NCBI GenBank assembly: GCA_015680685.1
Contig: MNCI01034769.1
Location: forward strand, 55,739-119,738
Reading direction: 5' to 3'
Length of the DNA stretch: 64,000 nt
Source: Gnetum montanum
Lineage: Eukaryota > Streptophyta > Gnetopsida > Gnetales > Gnetaceae
Shown: positions 1-12,330 of the stretch, piece by piece
How the letters are laid out: each line of letters opens with the position of its first letter
Position numbering within the stretch: the first letter of the stretch is position 1
Notes under the pieces: model-generated
The model's database searches: none
What the model was told of the DNA's origin: nothing
The model's input: only the letters and a program-made list of their open reading frames with translations
Made by a program: the position numbers and the translations under genes

Positions 1-620
1 ACAACCTTAATAGAAGAATGCAACTTGTGCTGTGAACATACAAAGGGATAATAGTGCTAGTAGCACTTAGCAAAAATCTTTAAAATTTCCTTTCTTTAGG
101 AAAATTCTCACACATGTAAATAACACTGGTAGACCTACTAGCTCATTAGAATTAGCACAAGGACAATCTAGCACAATCACCTTCCTCACGAAAATAATGT
201 ATCCTAATATTATGCAAAAGTCAATAATCATTATTACTCCAAAACAAAACATAGAAGATGAACCTATAATTATGGAGAGACAAAAAATTCCATGCATTAC
301 TAATAATAATAAAGGATTTAGTTGTGGTTTGAAAGTTCAAAATGTTAACACGATCCCTATACCAACCCACAACAAACTTGAGGAGCAAGTATATGTGCAC
401 AACTATGTCTAAACAATAGCTACTAAACCAAAAGACACCCAGTGGCTAGAAAATGAAAGTACCAATCCATTTAAAAGAAGCACGGAAACATCCAACCCAC
501 TTTTTAGTTCTAGTCCTAAGAAAATGAATCAAATAGAGAACTTAGAAAAGGACATCTTACACTTTGACTGTACACCAAAGGAAGGTGTTAAACAAGGAGA
601 TCCATTAAAATATAAAATTT
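1..620 (+). pseudogene. Athila-like protease-region remnant
   Basis: The readable piece at 197-412 corresponds to the end of the retroviral-type aspartic protease region of the better copies at 32730-33257 and 14100-14342. The shared stretch is the segment that reads roughly RQKIPCITNNNKG here and IEKKKVLCITYSD in the other copy. Upstream bases (120-190) match the positions of the LELA and SITI segments of those copies. The active-site DSG is not visible. Frames change several times and stops are frequent, so this is a relic without coding capacity. Confidence 0.55.
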
Positions 621-3051
621 AAAAGGAACATATATGGACCTTTTAAAAAGAAAATACCTTCTAGTATAGTTGAATATATATCTCTAATTGATCAAAAATT
701 GATTATCATTAATGTCAAAAATGCTACCAAGAGATAACTTAAATTACTAATGATGATAAATGGAAAAATTATGGTGTAAAACCAAGGGAATGTGCACTCC
801 ATTTTCTAAATTCTTTTCCACTAGTTTAGTCATGGGGGAGATGTCCTATCTTGAATTAAGAACTAATAAGTGCATTTTATTTTTTGTTTTACAATTTTTA
901 TTTTTTTAATATTTCTTCAAAATTTTCCAATTCTTAAATATGTTTTCTATTTCTTGTGATTTTTCTTGTCTTTTCTTGATAATTTTCTATTTTCTTAAGC
1001 TATTTACTTTATGTTTTATGGATGTTTACTATGTTTTTGTTAATAATATTACCAATCATGGTGTAGAAGTCAATGCCATGTATTGGGTCTTTGTTCTATG
1101 CTATTAAGATGGTTGGATAAATAATTATGTAAAGTAGTGAGACCAAATCATCCATCCCTCTAGTTCTATAAATAAGGGGTCTTTATGATGAAAGCAATAT
1201 GCTTCTTCTTAGATGTAATTAAAATTAACTAATGATCACTGTACCTTAAAGAAAAGGGGAAAGACCAAGTGGGAATGGAAAACAATGTGACCCCAAGGAG
1301 ATTTGTTGGGTTCTCTTCTTGACTTTCTTCTTAAGACCTATAACTCTTCATGGAATGTATCATCACTTCTACTTTCAATCATAAACGCAGTATGTCCTTG
1401 TAAGGTGTGGTTCTTGAAAAAAAATAAATAAGGAAAAAGAAAAAGAGAGAGAGAGAAAAATAAAACAAATAAAAAAAATGACAGGAATTCAAAGCACATC
1501 TCTCTCAAGATCTCTTAGATACAAGCACTTTACGGGGTTGGAAAGATATTTCATCCATGCCTGAAGTTACCCCTCTAACTAAGGCCCAAATTTCTTCCTT
1601 AATAATCTCTAAAACTACTAAATTCTTCTCTATGGTTGTTCTCTGTGGTTGTTGTGGACTCATGATGATAGGTGGTGAGGGATAAATCAATGCGAGGCCA
1701 CTGTTAATAGTATAGACTTGGCTTGAAACTTGAATAGATAATTATGATGGTCATTTTAACTATAATTAACATAAGAACCTATTATGGACATGATCAGATA
1801 CCTCACATCCAAATCCCTTCTCATCCCATTATTCACCTCACTATTGTATGCAGTTATGTAATTAATGATTTTGTATAGTACACGATTCTAACTAAGGTGG
1901 TTGTGTGTTTTCTGGAATGAGACATGATTCAAATTTAACTTCTAAGATACTCACATACATATATAGGAGTGGTTATGCAAGGGCTTTATGACAGGAGCCT
2001 ACTTTAGAGAGGATCCACTTGCATGACTTTTGTTAATCATGGCTTTGAACCAAAACCTCACATCTTTAAGAACATCATGGGAAAATTCTCTAAATTTATG
2101 TATGATTTTGCAATTACTTCTCATCAATTTAGATTATCTTTAATGCTTTTATATTGAAATTTTCTATAAATTCAAAATTTCTTAGTCATTTTTGGACCCA
2201 CATTTTTTTCAAATATTTTAATGCATTTGCAATATCTTGTAAACTAAACCTTTGATTTTAGTTGTTTGAAAACTTGTGAGCTTTTGGAGTTGAGCTCATT
2301 TATCATGGGAGATAAAGATGTAACTTTTGAAATTTTTCTAGCACCCCAATTTTGAAGATTATGATAACTAATAATAAAAATAATCAAAATGATTTGAAAA
2401 ACTTGATAATTTTAGTTATCTTAGAGTCTTAGGAAATATTATTATGAAATTACCTTTAAGCTAAATGCTAATTTTTTTTCAATTTGTAAGCTAACTAAGG
2501 GTTCAGAAATGGTTAATCATTAACAAAAAGATTATCAAAACTAATGTTGATCCTTTGGTAATTTTAGATGATGCCAAACATAATACAAAAGGTTGAAAGT
2601 CTTTTGCAAGGAAAGGAAAAGAGGCTAAGAGGAGGGTATAGGAGGATATGCCCATGAACAAATATCATATTTAATGATATAAGCTTAAATATCACATGAT
2701 TTCTAGAACCATGGGATGATGAGAAGAAATATCAATCCATCATTCAAAAAACACTTTGCATATAAAGAGAAGCACCAACATAATAATCAAGGATGGAAAA
2801 TTTGGCACCTATAGTAACAACAAGAAGATTCATCTTCAGTGGATTTTTGAAAACCTTTGCAATTTTGTAAACTTTGATATCTACCTAGTCTTTTTGTCAT
2901 TTTGTAATACATCTATTCAAATAAAAGTTTGTAATGCGGTACTTTAGTTTTGTAATGATAGCCAATCTAGTCTTGGTCATCCCATAATTTTTGTAATGAA
3001 ACTTCATCCATTTATATATAACTAGAGGATGAGTTTTTTGTTAGTCATGGG

Positions 3052-3870
3052 GATATAATCAAACTTGGTATATTAGGTAGCTAAGTTGCGTAAATATGAT
3101 AAAGCATCATTATTGTCAAGTATATCAATTGGGTAAGATATTGCATATGATATATTGTAGATGCTACATCGCATATGCTATATTGTAGATGCTATATCAA
3201 ATCTACTATAGCTTAATTACATTGACACATACTCATCAGCATAGCCAAATGAGTTAACACATCTCCATTAACACAATGTCTAATATGTGAGCACCTGACA
3301 TGTATTTGGAATTATTTGGGCAGTAGTGTAGCTAAACTCTTGTAGGTTTATTTTATAATCTTAGAAAATAGTTAGTGAGTGCCCACAATGTGGATTTGAG
3401 TTAGTTCCATGATGTCTTATTTGAGTGGCATTGTACGTGTACACACTTCATTAACAACAATAAGATTGAGTTTGATTCATATTCATTGCAATAATTTGAC
3501 TTAGAATAGATTTATTTCCAATGAAATTTACTTTCTATGTACTTAGTTAATATTTACATTTCCTTGCATATTAATAAATCGATGGAATAAGCACAACCAA
3601 TTTCAAGTGTAAACACATATTTGCTTGATAATCCCAATAGTGTTATTGCTTGGTTTGCCTAGTAGCATAATACTTGGTAATCCTAGTAGTGAGTATGTCA
3701 ATTTAAGATGTGTATAGAAAATTGGAAATGAATTATCATTACCCTTACAATAGTTTTAGATATAATTTTATTATTAATTAGATTAAATAATTAATTTCTA
3801 TGTTATTATTAAGTTAGTTTAAGGCTTTAACAACATTAATAATCATATGCCTCTCTTTGGACTAAACCAT
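3052..3870 (+). repeat. Decayed 3' LTR of the Athila-like copy
   Basis: The purine tract AGTCATGGGGATA just before 3052 occupies the place where the 25869 element has its tract before the 3' LTR. Within the segment, 3625-3710 resembles the LTR block that in intact copies reads CTTGGTGATCC...GTTTGGTAACC. The TG start is lost and the 3' boundary is not defined, so both ends are approximate. Confidence 0.4.
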
Positions 3871-4055
3871 ATGTGATAAAGTTACCATTAGTCCAATTGA
3901 GAAGACAATGACCTATTATCAATGCTCACCAATCTAGATACCACACTAGTTCCATTTATGGAATTCAACCAGATTTCATGTGAATGCTTGTGATTCATAT
4001 GGTTAGGCATAGGGAATACCCACTGCTCATCAAAGGCCATCAACATGATCAGAAT

Positions 4056-4391
4056 ACTAAGGGCTTGGTCACATGTCATGGTTTTTGGTAGGTCTGGCTA
4101 ACTTTGGGCATTTTAATTTGGTATTAGTACTCATGTTAACCATGACTAACCATGTTTTTCTTGCAAAACCATGATCTTTGATAGTTATTTTCAATCAAGC
4201 ATAATTTATAGCTAGTTGTGATTGTACATAGAGTTGTAATGATTGTTTGATTGTCATGCCAATTAAAATTTTAGGCCATAACATAACACAAATAATGAAG
4301 GTGATAAATAACAATGATTATGGATATTTTATTAGATTAAATATTAGTCATGATATGGCCTAAAAACCATGACATGTGATTAGGCCCTGAC
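4056..4391. mobile_element. hAT-type MITE
   Basis: About 335 bp flanked by imperfect terminal inverted repeats. The left arm (GGGCTTGGTCACATGTCATGG, written here as positions 4061-4081) is matched in reverse complement by 4366-4386, sharing the core TCACATGTCATGGTTTTT. The flanks carry related 8-mers, TCAGAATA (4049-4056) and CCAGAATT (4391-4398), as expected for a hAT 8-bp target duplication. It contains no transposase frame. Exact ends are uncertain by a few bases. Confidence 0.55.
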
Positions 4392-4398
4392 CAGAATT

Positions 4399-5266
4399 TA
4401 TAGTGTAAGTTGTAGCAATCATGCAGTAATGGATAAGAAACAATGATGAAGCAAACCAATGAAGAGTAAGTAACTATGCAATAGATGCATTATAATTATT
4501 CTAGTTTAGTGGTAGAAAATCCTATAAGAAATTTATTGGAACAAGTATGTTCCTCTCCTAAATGTTAGTAAGCTGAAGCTCACAATAGTGATTGTACATA
4601 GGGCCATCATTAGGGTAAAGCAAGGTGCCTAGTTGATCCTATAAGAAAGTGATCCCAAGAAGGGCATTAGTGGTACATGACGAATGGTATGAGCTAAAGG
4701 GATTGATGTGATCAAAGATACAAAATTTTTTGTGCTAGATGCTCACTTAACTATATTTAGGATCATAGTCATCCATAAGTTCAAAAAAGGGACATGATGG
4801 TAGAAGGGTGTTGTTAGGGCTAGATGGTTAGGAGGTAGGTAGAGAAGTGAAGGTTTGTTGGAAGCATAGTATCGGTGAAGGAAGGGTAGGAGGGTTAGCA
4901 TTAGGGATGTGGAAAGGGGACAAGGAGTAGCATAGTGGTTTCATGTCATCAAGAATGTTCACGGGGGGATAGGAGCATATTCTACAAGCATGGAAAATAG
5001 ACTAGCTACACATGAAAAGGGTGATGATCCAATTAGATGCAAGTAGAGTTCTCAATCATTCTTATTACTTCTTTTTATCTTTTAATCTTTCTATACTGTA
5101 GCTATATTAGTAGCATTAACCTAAAATAATGATGTTTCTTGCATAAGAGATGGAAAGTCCCAAGAGAAAAATATTGCATAAAAGTGCACAATATTAATAA
5201 GAAGTTAACAATGGAAGTTTCATTAGTTATGATTCAAATGAATAGAAATTGAAATAAAGATGGTTG
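4399..5266. other. Spacer without recognisable gene
   Basis: AT-rich DNA with no frame I recognise. The G-rich stretch at 4795-4990 has no coding signature. It lies between the MITE and the target duplication of the complete Athila-like element. Confidence 0.6.
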
Positions 5267-5271
5267 ATTAT

Positions 5272-6152
5272 TGATGAGTGACAAGGTATCCCTAGGTCTA
5301 ACTATACAAATCACAGAGCATTCATGCATGATCTGCTTGAATTTTGTGGAATTTATAGTTTTTAATGCACTAGTCTTCTAGGAAGTAAACCTTGCCTTAA
5401 GGTCATTTTTTGTCTTCCCAATTACACTTGTGAGGTACATTGGTATGGTTAAGTGTAATTGAGGAATCTGATTTTTATAATGTATTTTATGGTTTTGGTG
5501 TTTAAAGGGAGATAAAAGTAATTTGAGTAACTAATTTAATTTAACTAATTAACTAATACCAAAGCTGTCCTAACATAAGAATACGGTCCCACTTTTCACA
5601 CATGTCTTGAACCCATGCATCCATTGTTGGGTTACCACGCACTACGCTACTGGGTGTGCCAAGTAATAACGCTAATGGGATTACCAAGCAAATACATGCT
5701 ACACTCGAAGTGATCATACTTATGTGTTTAATTTATCTAGCTTACCTTGCTTAATTACTTCATTAGCTTAATTACAGGAAAACATTGAATAAATAATTAA
5801 AAATAGTAAATGCATAAATAAAACATTTAATCTATCCAAAGTATTGCAAGGTTTATCAGAAAGCTCATCTTTATTGCTACACACACTATCGTGCTTAGGT
5901 ACAACAATGCTTGGATAAAGATTTGTACATTCAATGGCTCCTGCTATAGCCACTCGGGGGAAAAATTCTAACTCTCAAATGAACAAACTATAAGAGCTTT
6001 ACTACTACTGAAATCTCATTGCCATAAATGCATCTGGTGGATGTGTATTTATAGCAAAAATGTAGACATTGCATTAATGGGGCCTCATCGACACACGATA
6101 CAATGCATCAACAAGGCCTTGTCGATGTAGCCAAAAATACTACGACTCATCA
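5272..6152 (-). repeat. 3' LTR of Athila-like element
   Basis: 881 bp, paired with 17184-18066. Reading on the minus strand, U3 comes first (from 6152 downwards) and holds two GGCCT-centred near-palindromes (about 6075-6125), followed by the TATA-like GCTATAAATA at about 6045-6054. The R/U5 half resembles that of the 25869 LTR, but the U3 palindromes differ (AGGCCT here, GATATC there). Confidence 0.9.
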
Positions 6153-6166
6153 TACCCCCATGACTG
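6153..6166 (-). promoter_or_regulatory. Polypurine tract
   Basis: On the minus strand this reads CAGTCATGGGGGTA and directly abuts the 3' LTR start. The same tract precedes the 3' LTRs at 35180 and 41782. In the family it primes plus-strand DNA synthesis. Confidence 0.8.
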
Positions 6167-6319
6167 AATGAAAACTCATTCTCAAGTTCTTTTACAAAAT
6201 TTTCAAGGTATGGGATTATTGACTGAACTTTCACAAACAAAATAGACTAACCTGATAAAAATGAAGTGCCTAAGTGTATGGATCAACACATTATAAAAAT
6301 GATAGTGTTCATGACACAA

Positions 6320-8936
6320 AATTGAACACCATGAAATGATTCTCAAAATTGGATAACACGTTCCTTGATGTAGTGAAGTTTGGTGGAGAAGATCAGATAG
6401 TCCTGAGTGGTGGTGGCTCTTGAGGTTCTGAGGGACCTTCATTGGCTTCATGCATGTGTAGTGGTCGAGGTAGCTATGGCTATCTTACTATTGTTGCAAC
6501 TTTTAGTGGGAGGTGGGAAGCATCCAACAATGCTTTCATTTTCTCCTTCTTACTTTTAGGATCATGCACAATGCATGTAGCTTTGCCAATGTAAGTCAGA
6601 ACAGGAACATCCCATGGACATGGGATTGCTGTAAAAAAATCCTTTGCATTGCTAAACTAGGTAGCAAATTGTTTACATTCAATTTCAAATGCTCTAATTG
6701 CATCCTTTAGTTCCTATTAAATATTCATCCTTTTGGCTAGGTTCTCATTAGTTGATCATTGATCCATCAATCGTGCTCTAAGAACTTTGAGTTCAACATT
6801 TGTAGTCTCAAGCTTCTACTTGGTGTCTTTATGGTGTTTGAACTTTGCCTCATATAGCAAATATGAGCTAGCCACTTTCTTTTGTAACTCTGACTGTGAT
6901 TGTCTGGCAGTTAACATAGCTAGGTTCACATAGCAGAGATTGGCCAACTCCATGTATTCTATTATTTCTTATATTTGCAACTCCTTTAGGCAGATCTCCA
7001 CTTTTTTGTAGGCATCAATCCCATCAACGATGGGTTGCCAAACTTCTTTTTCTTGTTGGAGTTACTGGAGAGCTTCATTTAATTTTTCCTTCACCATTTG
7101 GATGTGCTTTTCATTTACTTCCTTTTGTAGGCCAACTTGGTCTCTATAGTGATTTTCAACTTTTTCAAATTTTAAAGCTTCATTTTTTTAGGTGACAATC
7201 TCAATAGCAGATTTCTGGCATAAGGCTTGAACTTCCTTTATTGACATATTTAAATTTTATGCAGCCAATTTCCTTAATTTCATATTCACCCTGGCTAGCT
7301 GCTCTTGCTGTTAATGAATGAATTCTTGCATTTGTTCTTTTTGAGCATCAACATTGCATAGGCGATGATTTTGTGTGGTTAGTGCTTCATTCTCCTAGTG
7401 CATTTGAGCCAAGTCCTTTTGAATTGAATACATTTTTGCCTCTACTATGGACTAGCTAAAGATGGCCATCACTACTTCCTCCTCAGCCTTCTTGAATTAC
7501 TCTTGAAGCTGTTGGGAAGCTTCATCTCTGGTTATTTTCGAGCTAAGGAGTGTAAGATTAGTAAGGTGGGCATGTAATTCGGCAACCTCTACAGCCAAGC
7601 ATTAATTTTGTGCTTGATCTATTTTGAGTTGCCCCTCCAAAATGATGCATTTTCCCCTTGGTTCTAGTAGCTTTGATTGGGTTGTAGTAATTTTATCTAG
7701 AAAATCAAAGATATCCAAAATTGATTGCCTAATCCCCACTAGTTGATCCAGCAATTCTTCATGCTAGGCTACATTTAGTTTTCAGTTGATTGTGCTTGTA
7801 GATGTATGCACATTTCAAAGTGTAGTAGATACATCTAGTATAGATGCTGTGGGTGCATTAAGTGCTTCAGTGACATAGTTAGTGTCTACTTTAGCTACCA
7901 TCTCTTGTCCTTGGTGCTGCATCACTAAGACAATGGCCCCTTCACCTTCCTTCAAATGCACCAAGAAGGAGGTGGCATTCCTAGAGATTTGTAGAAATAA
8001 ATGGTGTTGTGATAATGACACCATCACCTCTTGAGCATTAGGATTAGACCTTGTAGACAACTATGTTCGTTGGGTAGAGAATATTGGTCTATTCATTTCC
8101 ATCAAGCTGATTGTTTGAGCCACCTCATTAAAGTGATTCATTGTTGGTCAATACATAGATGAGTCCATAGTACTCGTTCCTACATGTTGCTCTTACTCAT
8201 GTAAGAGTTGCTCTCAAATTTTGCTCAAGCACTCAATAGTTGGATAGGCCTCCAGCATTGTTTCTTGAGTAGGTAGTGGAGGTGGTAGTTGCTCCTCTTC
8301 TTTAGTTATAGTTGGCATCTTTTGCTTCATGATTTCAAACCATGAAGCCTCATTGTTGGATTGAGGTGATAGGCCACAATTTTAAAATAGATGCGCTCTA
8401 TCAGTATGATCGTGCCATACTCCTTATGGTCGACCCCATAACATTGCTGAGTCCACTTTTTTTTGCCTTAGGATCATCTTTTTTGATAGCTCTACCAATT
8501 ATGCCCCAATATCAAGCAACCCCAGTGCCTATGCGATAGCCTCAATTGAGTAGGACACTTGAATATCCTTAAATTTACTATGGACCCTAGCCTTCTATTG
8601 TTTTAGAAGAGATATGTCTCTTCCATGTACCATTTCCCACTGGATGTAATGATTGGTCACATGGGAGAGGTTTGCAATTGTATTTTGACTTCTATTAGAG
8701 CTTTCTTTAGAAATGACCCAAAGCTTATTTCCTGGAGGATTGAGCATTGAATCTCTTAGGACATGACGATGTCAAGGAGATTCCACTTCAAGCTCCTCAT
8801 GAAGAGGTCCTATTGCATGGGTTTCCTTTGGCGATTCCTAGGCTTGTTCTTATTGACCCCTTCCACCTTTGGGCCATTTCTTCCGTGGTTGAGAGGGTTC
8901 TCCTTTCTGTGTGTGTGTTTCAATCTTGGTGCCATT
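6320..8936 (-). pseudogene. Accessory long coiled-coil ORF (broken)
   Basis: On the minus strand a frame of roughly 870 codons can be followed from an ATG at about 8936 down to about 6320, downstream of integrase. It begins with a strongly basic stretch (MAPRLKHTHRKENP, then several K/R/N-rich runs). A long charged heptad-like region at about 7500-6730, rich in Glu, Lys, Gln and Leu, is of coiled-coil character. It ends in a compact segment containing PWDVPVLTYIGKATCIVHDP (6560-6620) and a proline-rich tail. At least ten in-frame stops interrupt it, nearly all of the kind made by C-to-T changes in CAA, CAG or CGA codons. Athila elements can carry an env-like ORF at this position, but I see no signal peptide or transmembrane segment. 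I do not recognise the protein, and its function is unknown. Confidence 0.6.
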
Positions 8937-9308
8937 TGTAATTACAATAAGATCATGGGTTAGCAATCATTATGTAACATGAAGCAATTGGGATACCTTT
9001 ATCTCTTTAGGATAGTTACACTTGGCTAAGTTGTGATTATGGCTAATTTAATTATTCAAATCATTATTTTATTTATGTGTTAACTCTCTCAAAAAAATTG
9101 ATGTTTATATATTGTTATCATGGGGGGGGGGGGGCATGGGGGTAGCCCCCATGATAAAGAGCTTACCTTTGGTAACTTCATGATTGCATAACAGAGTGAT
9201 TTGGACAAATGATTGGGAAGTTAAGGGCTCTAGAAGCTTTTGGGCTTTGAAAAATGGCAAAAAACTGCATGTGTTATGAGGAAAATGACAAATTTCTATC
9301 TGTGGTAG

Positions 9309-9379
9309 TATATATAGGATTTTTGTGTTGCGTCAATGAGGCCTCATCAACACGATTAGCTACATCAATGAGGCCTCAT
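9309..9379 (-). promoter_or_regulatory. Internal promoter-like module before accessory ORF
   Basis: Two copies of the perfect palindrome ATGAGGCCTCAT (9336-9347 and 9368-9379) lie upstream, in minus-strand sense, of a TATA-like TATATATA (9309-9316). The layout copies the U3 of this element's LTRs, where AGGCCT-centred repeats precede TATAAATA. The accessory frame starts about 370 bp further on. Promoter activity is inferred from layout only. Confidence 0.5.
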
Positions 9380-11030
9380 CAACATGGTTGTTGACCATCG
9401 TAGATGACCATTGACTTTAGTTAAACTTGAAAAATACAAAGAGTTTTTGAATAAAATTAGGATCAAATGAAAGCTCAAAAGGCTAATAATAGTATGAAAA
9501 TATGAGAAGAGGGTGTTGGAGCTCATAAATTTGGAAAATAAAGAAAAATGAGGATGAATGGAATAAAAGGTTAAGGAGCACTAAGCAAAATACACAATGG
9601 AATATGCAAAAGATAGGATTGTAGTAATGTTTAAGGTAAGGAACCTTAATTAATCAAACTAAGAGCTATGCAAGTGGGTCCTCCCCATAGTAGGCTCATG
9701 TCCTTGTTGCCCTTTCATGATCCTCAACTAAGGAGTCCGTGGACCCCACAATTGACTAATGGTCATGAAAAGTTAAGGATAAACCAAAAAGAATCTATCC
9801 TAAGGATTCAAACACATCAGACTAAGACATAGAGCATAACATAGAACCTAGCAGTGAGGTGAGTTATGGTAGCATGGATGGATGATGGAGAAGGTGGAAT
9901 GGAATTCGAATTTGAGGTCATAAGAAGTCCCTTGTAGAATTTGTGGTTAAAATGACTTGAGAAGATTCATCCTTAGTCTAGACCAAAACCAACAAATTTT
10001 AGTGACTTTGAATATCTACTCTAAGATCGGTCCACCTCCATGAGACATAAGAGTGCTTTCACAAAACAACCACAATTCCATAAAGAGAAGAAAAGAGAGA
10101 AGTAGGAAGTGAGAGAGGGCCTTAGTTAGAGAGGACCTTTAGGCATAGGTGCATGTCTTTCTAGTCCCATAACTAGTGCTTGTAGCCTGTTTATTTGTTT
10201 AAGGGATGTGCTTTGAATTCCCATCATTTTTTTAAATTTTTGAATGGGAACCACACCATGCAAAGACTTTATTTGACTTTCTATTAGTGGTTGGAATGGA
10301 ATGGTAATATGTCCATGAAAAACACTTAAGCACTCAAGCAAGTAGAAGAATATAAAGAGTAATGAGTCCCCTTAAAGTCACACACTTGTCAAACCCTTGA
10401 ATCCTTCCTAATTTTGGAACTACCAAGGTTACTGATTGATTAAAAGTTTCTTTAATGGAAGGGACCTCAAATTCCTAGAATAAGGAAAACATAGTATTTA
10501 TTGAATGGGTGGATGATATGGACTCACTGCCTATTCCATGAAAAATAAACCATGTCATAGTCATCATACATCAAAATTCAAAAATAGAAACCAGACATCA
10601 ATAATCACAATAATAAGCACAAATCATCATTAGTAAATAACAACAATGGCATTGTGTCTTGTGGAAATAAAGTAATTTTATTAGGAAAAATGACGAAATA
10701 TCACACTTGAACAAAACAAAATAAAACAAAGTAAAATATATAAGAAAGTGTAAAATAATCAAGAAATGTTCAAAGGTACTAACAATGGTGTAAAGTTAGA
10801 AAAATTTGAAAATCAAAAATTAAAAAATTATAAAATAAATAACTTGTAAAATTAAAAATGTGGAAAAAAAGTAGAAAAATTGAGAAGCCATATGGATTGT
10901 TAGCACGAGTGGCCATCTCCCCCATGACTGAGTTGGAAGGAGGAGATCTAAAAAATGGAATGTGGTTGTCCATCCATTGATGTGGTAGTTACATTGGCCT
11001 ATCTTGATTTGAGGAAAGGTTTTACATGTT
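9380..11030 (-). other. Conserved non-coding 3' region after integrase
   Basis: No coding frame. The segment contains the family landmark GGCCATCTCCCCCATGACTG (10910-10929, plus-strand reading), also found at 43688-43707 and, inverted, at 33229-33248. It also shares blocks with the other copies, for example 10246-10280 with 43100-43130 and 9670-9700 with 42545-42580. A 12-G run follows at 9123-9134. Conservation across copies suggests a functional leader or 3' UTR role, not coding. Confidence 0.6.
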
Positions 11031-11039
11031 GGATGTTGA

Positions 11040-12330
11040 TAGACTACTTTTTATTTGGGCTTTCAGGCTTTTATAGTAACATGGCCCCAAAGGAAAAGGT
11101 TTGATCAATTATATAAGGTTCCTTCCACAATGTTTGAAATTTTGCTTTTTGGGATACATGTGTGGGGTTCTAATAGAGGACCTTATCTCCTAGTTGAAGT
11201 TTTACTTTCCTTATTATAAGGTTATGACATTGCTTGTTGAATGCCTTTTGCACCACATTGAAAGATAGCGCCACTAACCAATTTTCATCTAGCACATTTA
11301 GGTTGATCAATTTTTTTTATGCTAGACTTAAGTCACAATCTAGGTCATAGGCCATTGAGAGTGTACGAAGCTTAGAATGAATTGGGAGCATTGGAAGTTT
11401 TCTATACACCAACTTGTAGGGAGAGTAGCCAATAAGAAGTTTCCATGTTGAATGATAAGCCTAGAGGGCATCGTTAAGTTTTGTACTCCAATCTTTCCTA
11501 TATTTTTTAATGGTTTGTGTTATTATTTTTGTGATCTCTTGGTTGGTTACCTTTGCTTGACCATTGGCTTGGGGGTGTTAGGGTGTTGTTAATTTATGTT
11601 CAACCCCCAAGTGTTGTAATAACTTTCTAAAAGTGGCATCTGTGAAATGAGTTCCATTGTCAAAATTTAGTGAACATGGCACCCCAAACCTATTTACAAT
11701 ATTTTGTTGTATAAACATAGTAGTAGTGGATGATGTAAAATCAATAGCACCTATTGCTTCTGCCCATTTTGTGTAGTAGTTGATTGCTATGATAATATAT
11801 ACCTTTCCATTGGACATGGGTGTGACGGGATCCATGAAGTCAACAACTCATATGTTAAAAGGTTCTAGTGGTTGAATCCATTGTTGAGGACCTTACATGT
11901 GAGTAGTCATCCCCCCATCTCATTGACAACATTCACAAGATTGGACAAACTAGTGGGCATCCTTAAAGATTATAGGCTAGTAGTATCCTACCATCAGGAT
12001 TTTTATGGCCATGCATCTCCCTACATAGTGGCCTCTACAAGGCTCTTCATGAGCATCTTGGAGAATGCACAATTAATCTTTGTTAGGAACATACCAACAA
12101 ATCAATCCATCGATGCACACCTTGTAAAGATGTCTGTTGATTTCCATGAAATATTTGGCCCGATGAAGAAATTGTTGCTTCTTTCTAAAGTCAAGATCTT
12201 GTGGCATCTCCTGGGTGAGAAGATAAGTGAGGATGCCATTGTACCATGTTGTTTTTATGGGAGTTTAATCATTTATTGCTCATGTAAAGAGGAGTTCTTC
12301 TAGAAACTGATTAGAGAGTGGGCTCTTCTC
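11040..12330 (-). pseudogene. Integrase (Athila-like, broken)
   Basis: Minus-strand pieces of a Ty3/gypsy integrase are readable. The HHCC zinc finger survives as GHY...YY.PIIFKDAH...SCECCQ at about 12060-11910. The core is at 11835-11578, with YYTKWAEAIGAID followed by the second acidic box NFDNGTHF. The C-terminal module at about 11230-11080 includes LGDKVLY and a GPY-like KEPYIID. In the family this enzyme inserts the cDNA into host chromosomes. The first catalytic Asp region and the Glu box are damaged, and stops and frame changes are frequent, so it cannot be active. Confidence 0.8.

Larger units (their letters stand above)
1..3870 (+). mobile_element. Degenerate Athila-like LTR element, 3' portion
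   Basis: The window opens inside a worn copy of the Athila-like family seen again at 5272-18066, 25869-35991 and 40814-63727. In order it has a protease-region remnant, the family landmark TCATGGGGGAGATG near 831-845, about 2.2 kb of non-coding sequence that follows the 3' region of the 25869 element block by block (for example 1390-1545 with 33860-33985, and 1960-2035 with 34400-34465), a polypurine tract near 3043-3052, and a badly decayed 3' LTR. Like the 25869 and 40814 copies it goes from protease straight to the 3' region, so pol is missing. Its 5' half lies outside the window. Confidence 0.7.

Noticed and set aside
8342-8963. Plus-strand frames at 8342-8539 and 8747-8963
   Set aside because: They are opposite-strand shadows of the coiled-coil pseudogene, whose minus-strand frame is far longer.
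10910-10930. CCATCTCCCCCATGACTG landmark as the polypurine tract of an LTR
   Set aside because: True LTR starts with matching target duplications lie elsewhere and have their own purine tract (TCATGGGGGTA). This site is internal. A central purine tract role remains possible.
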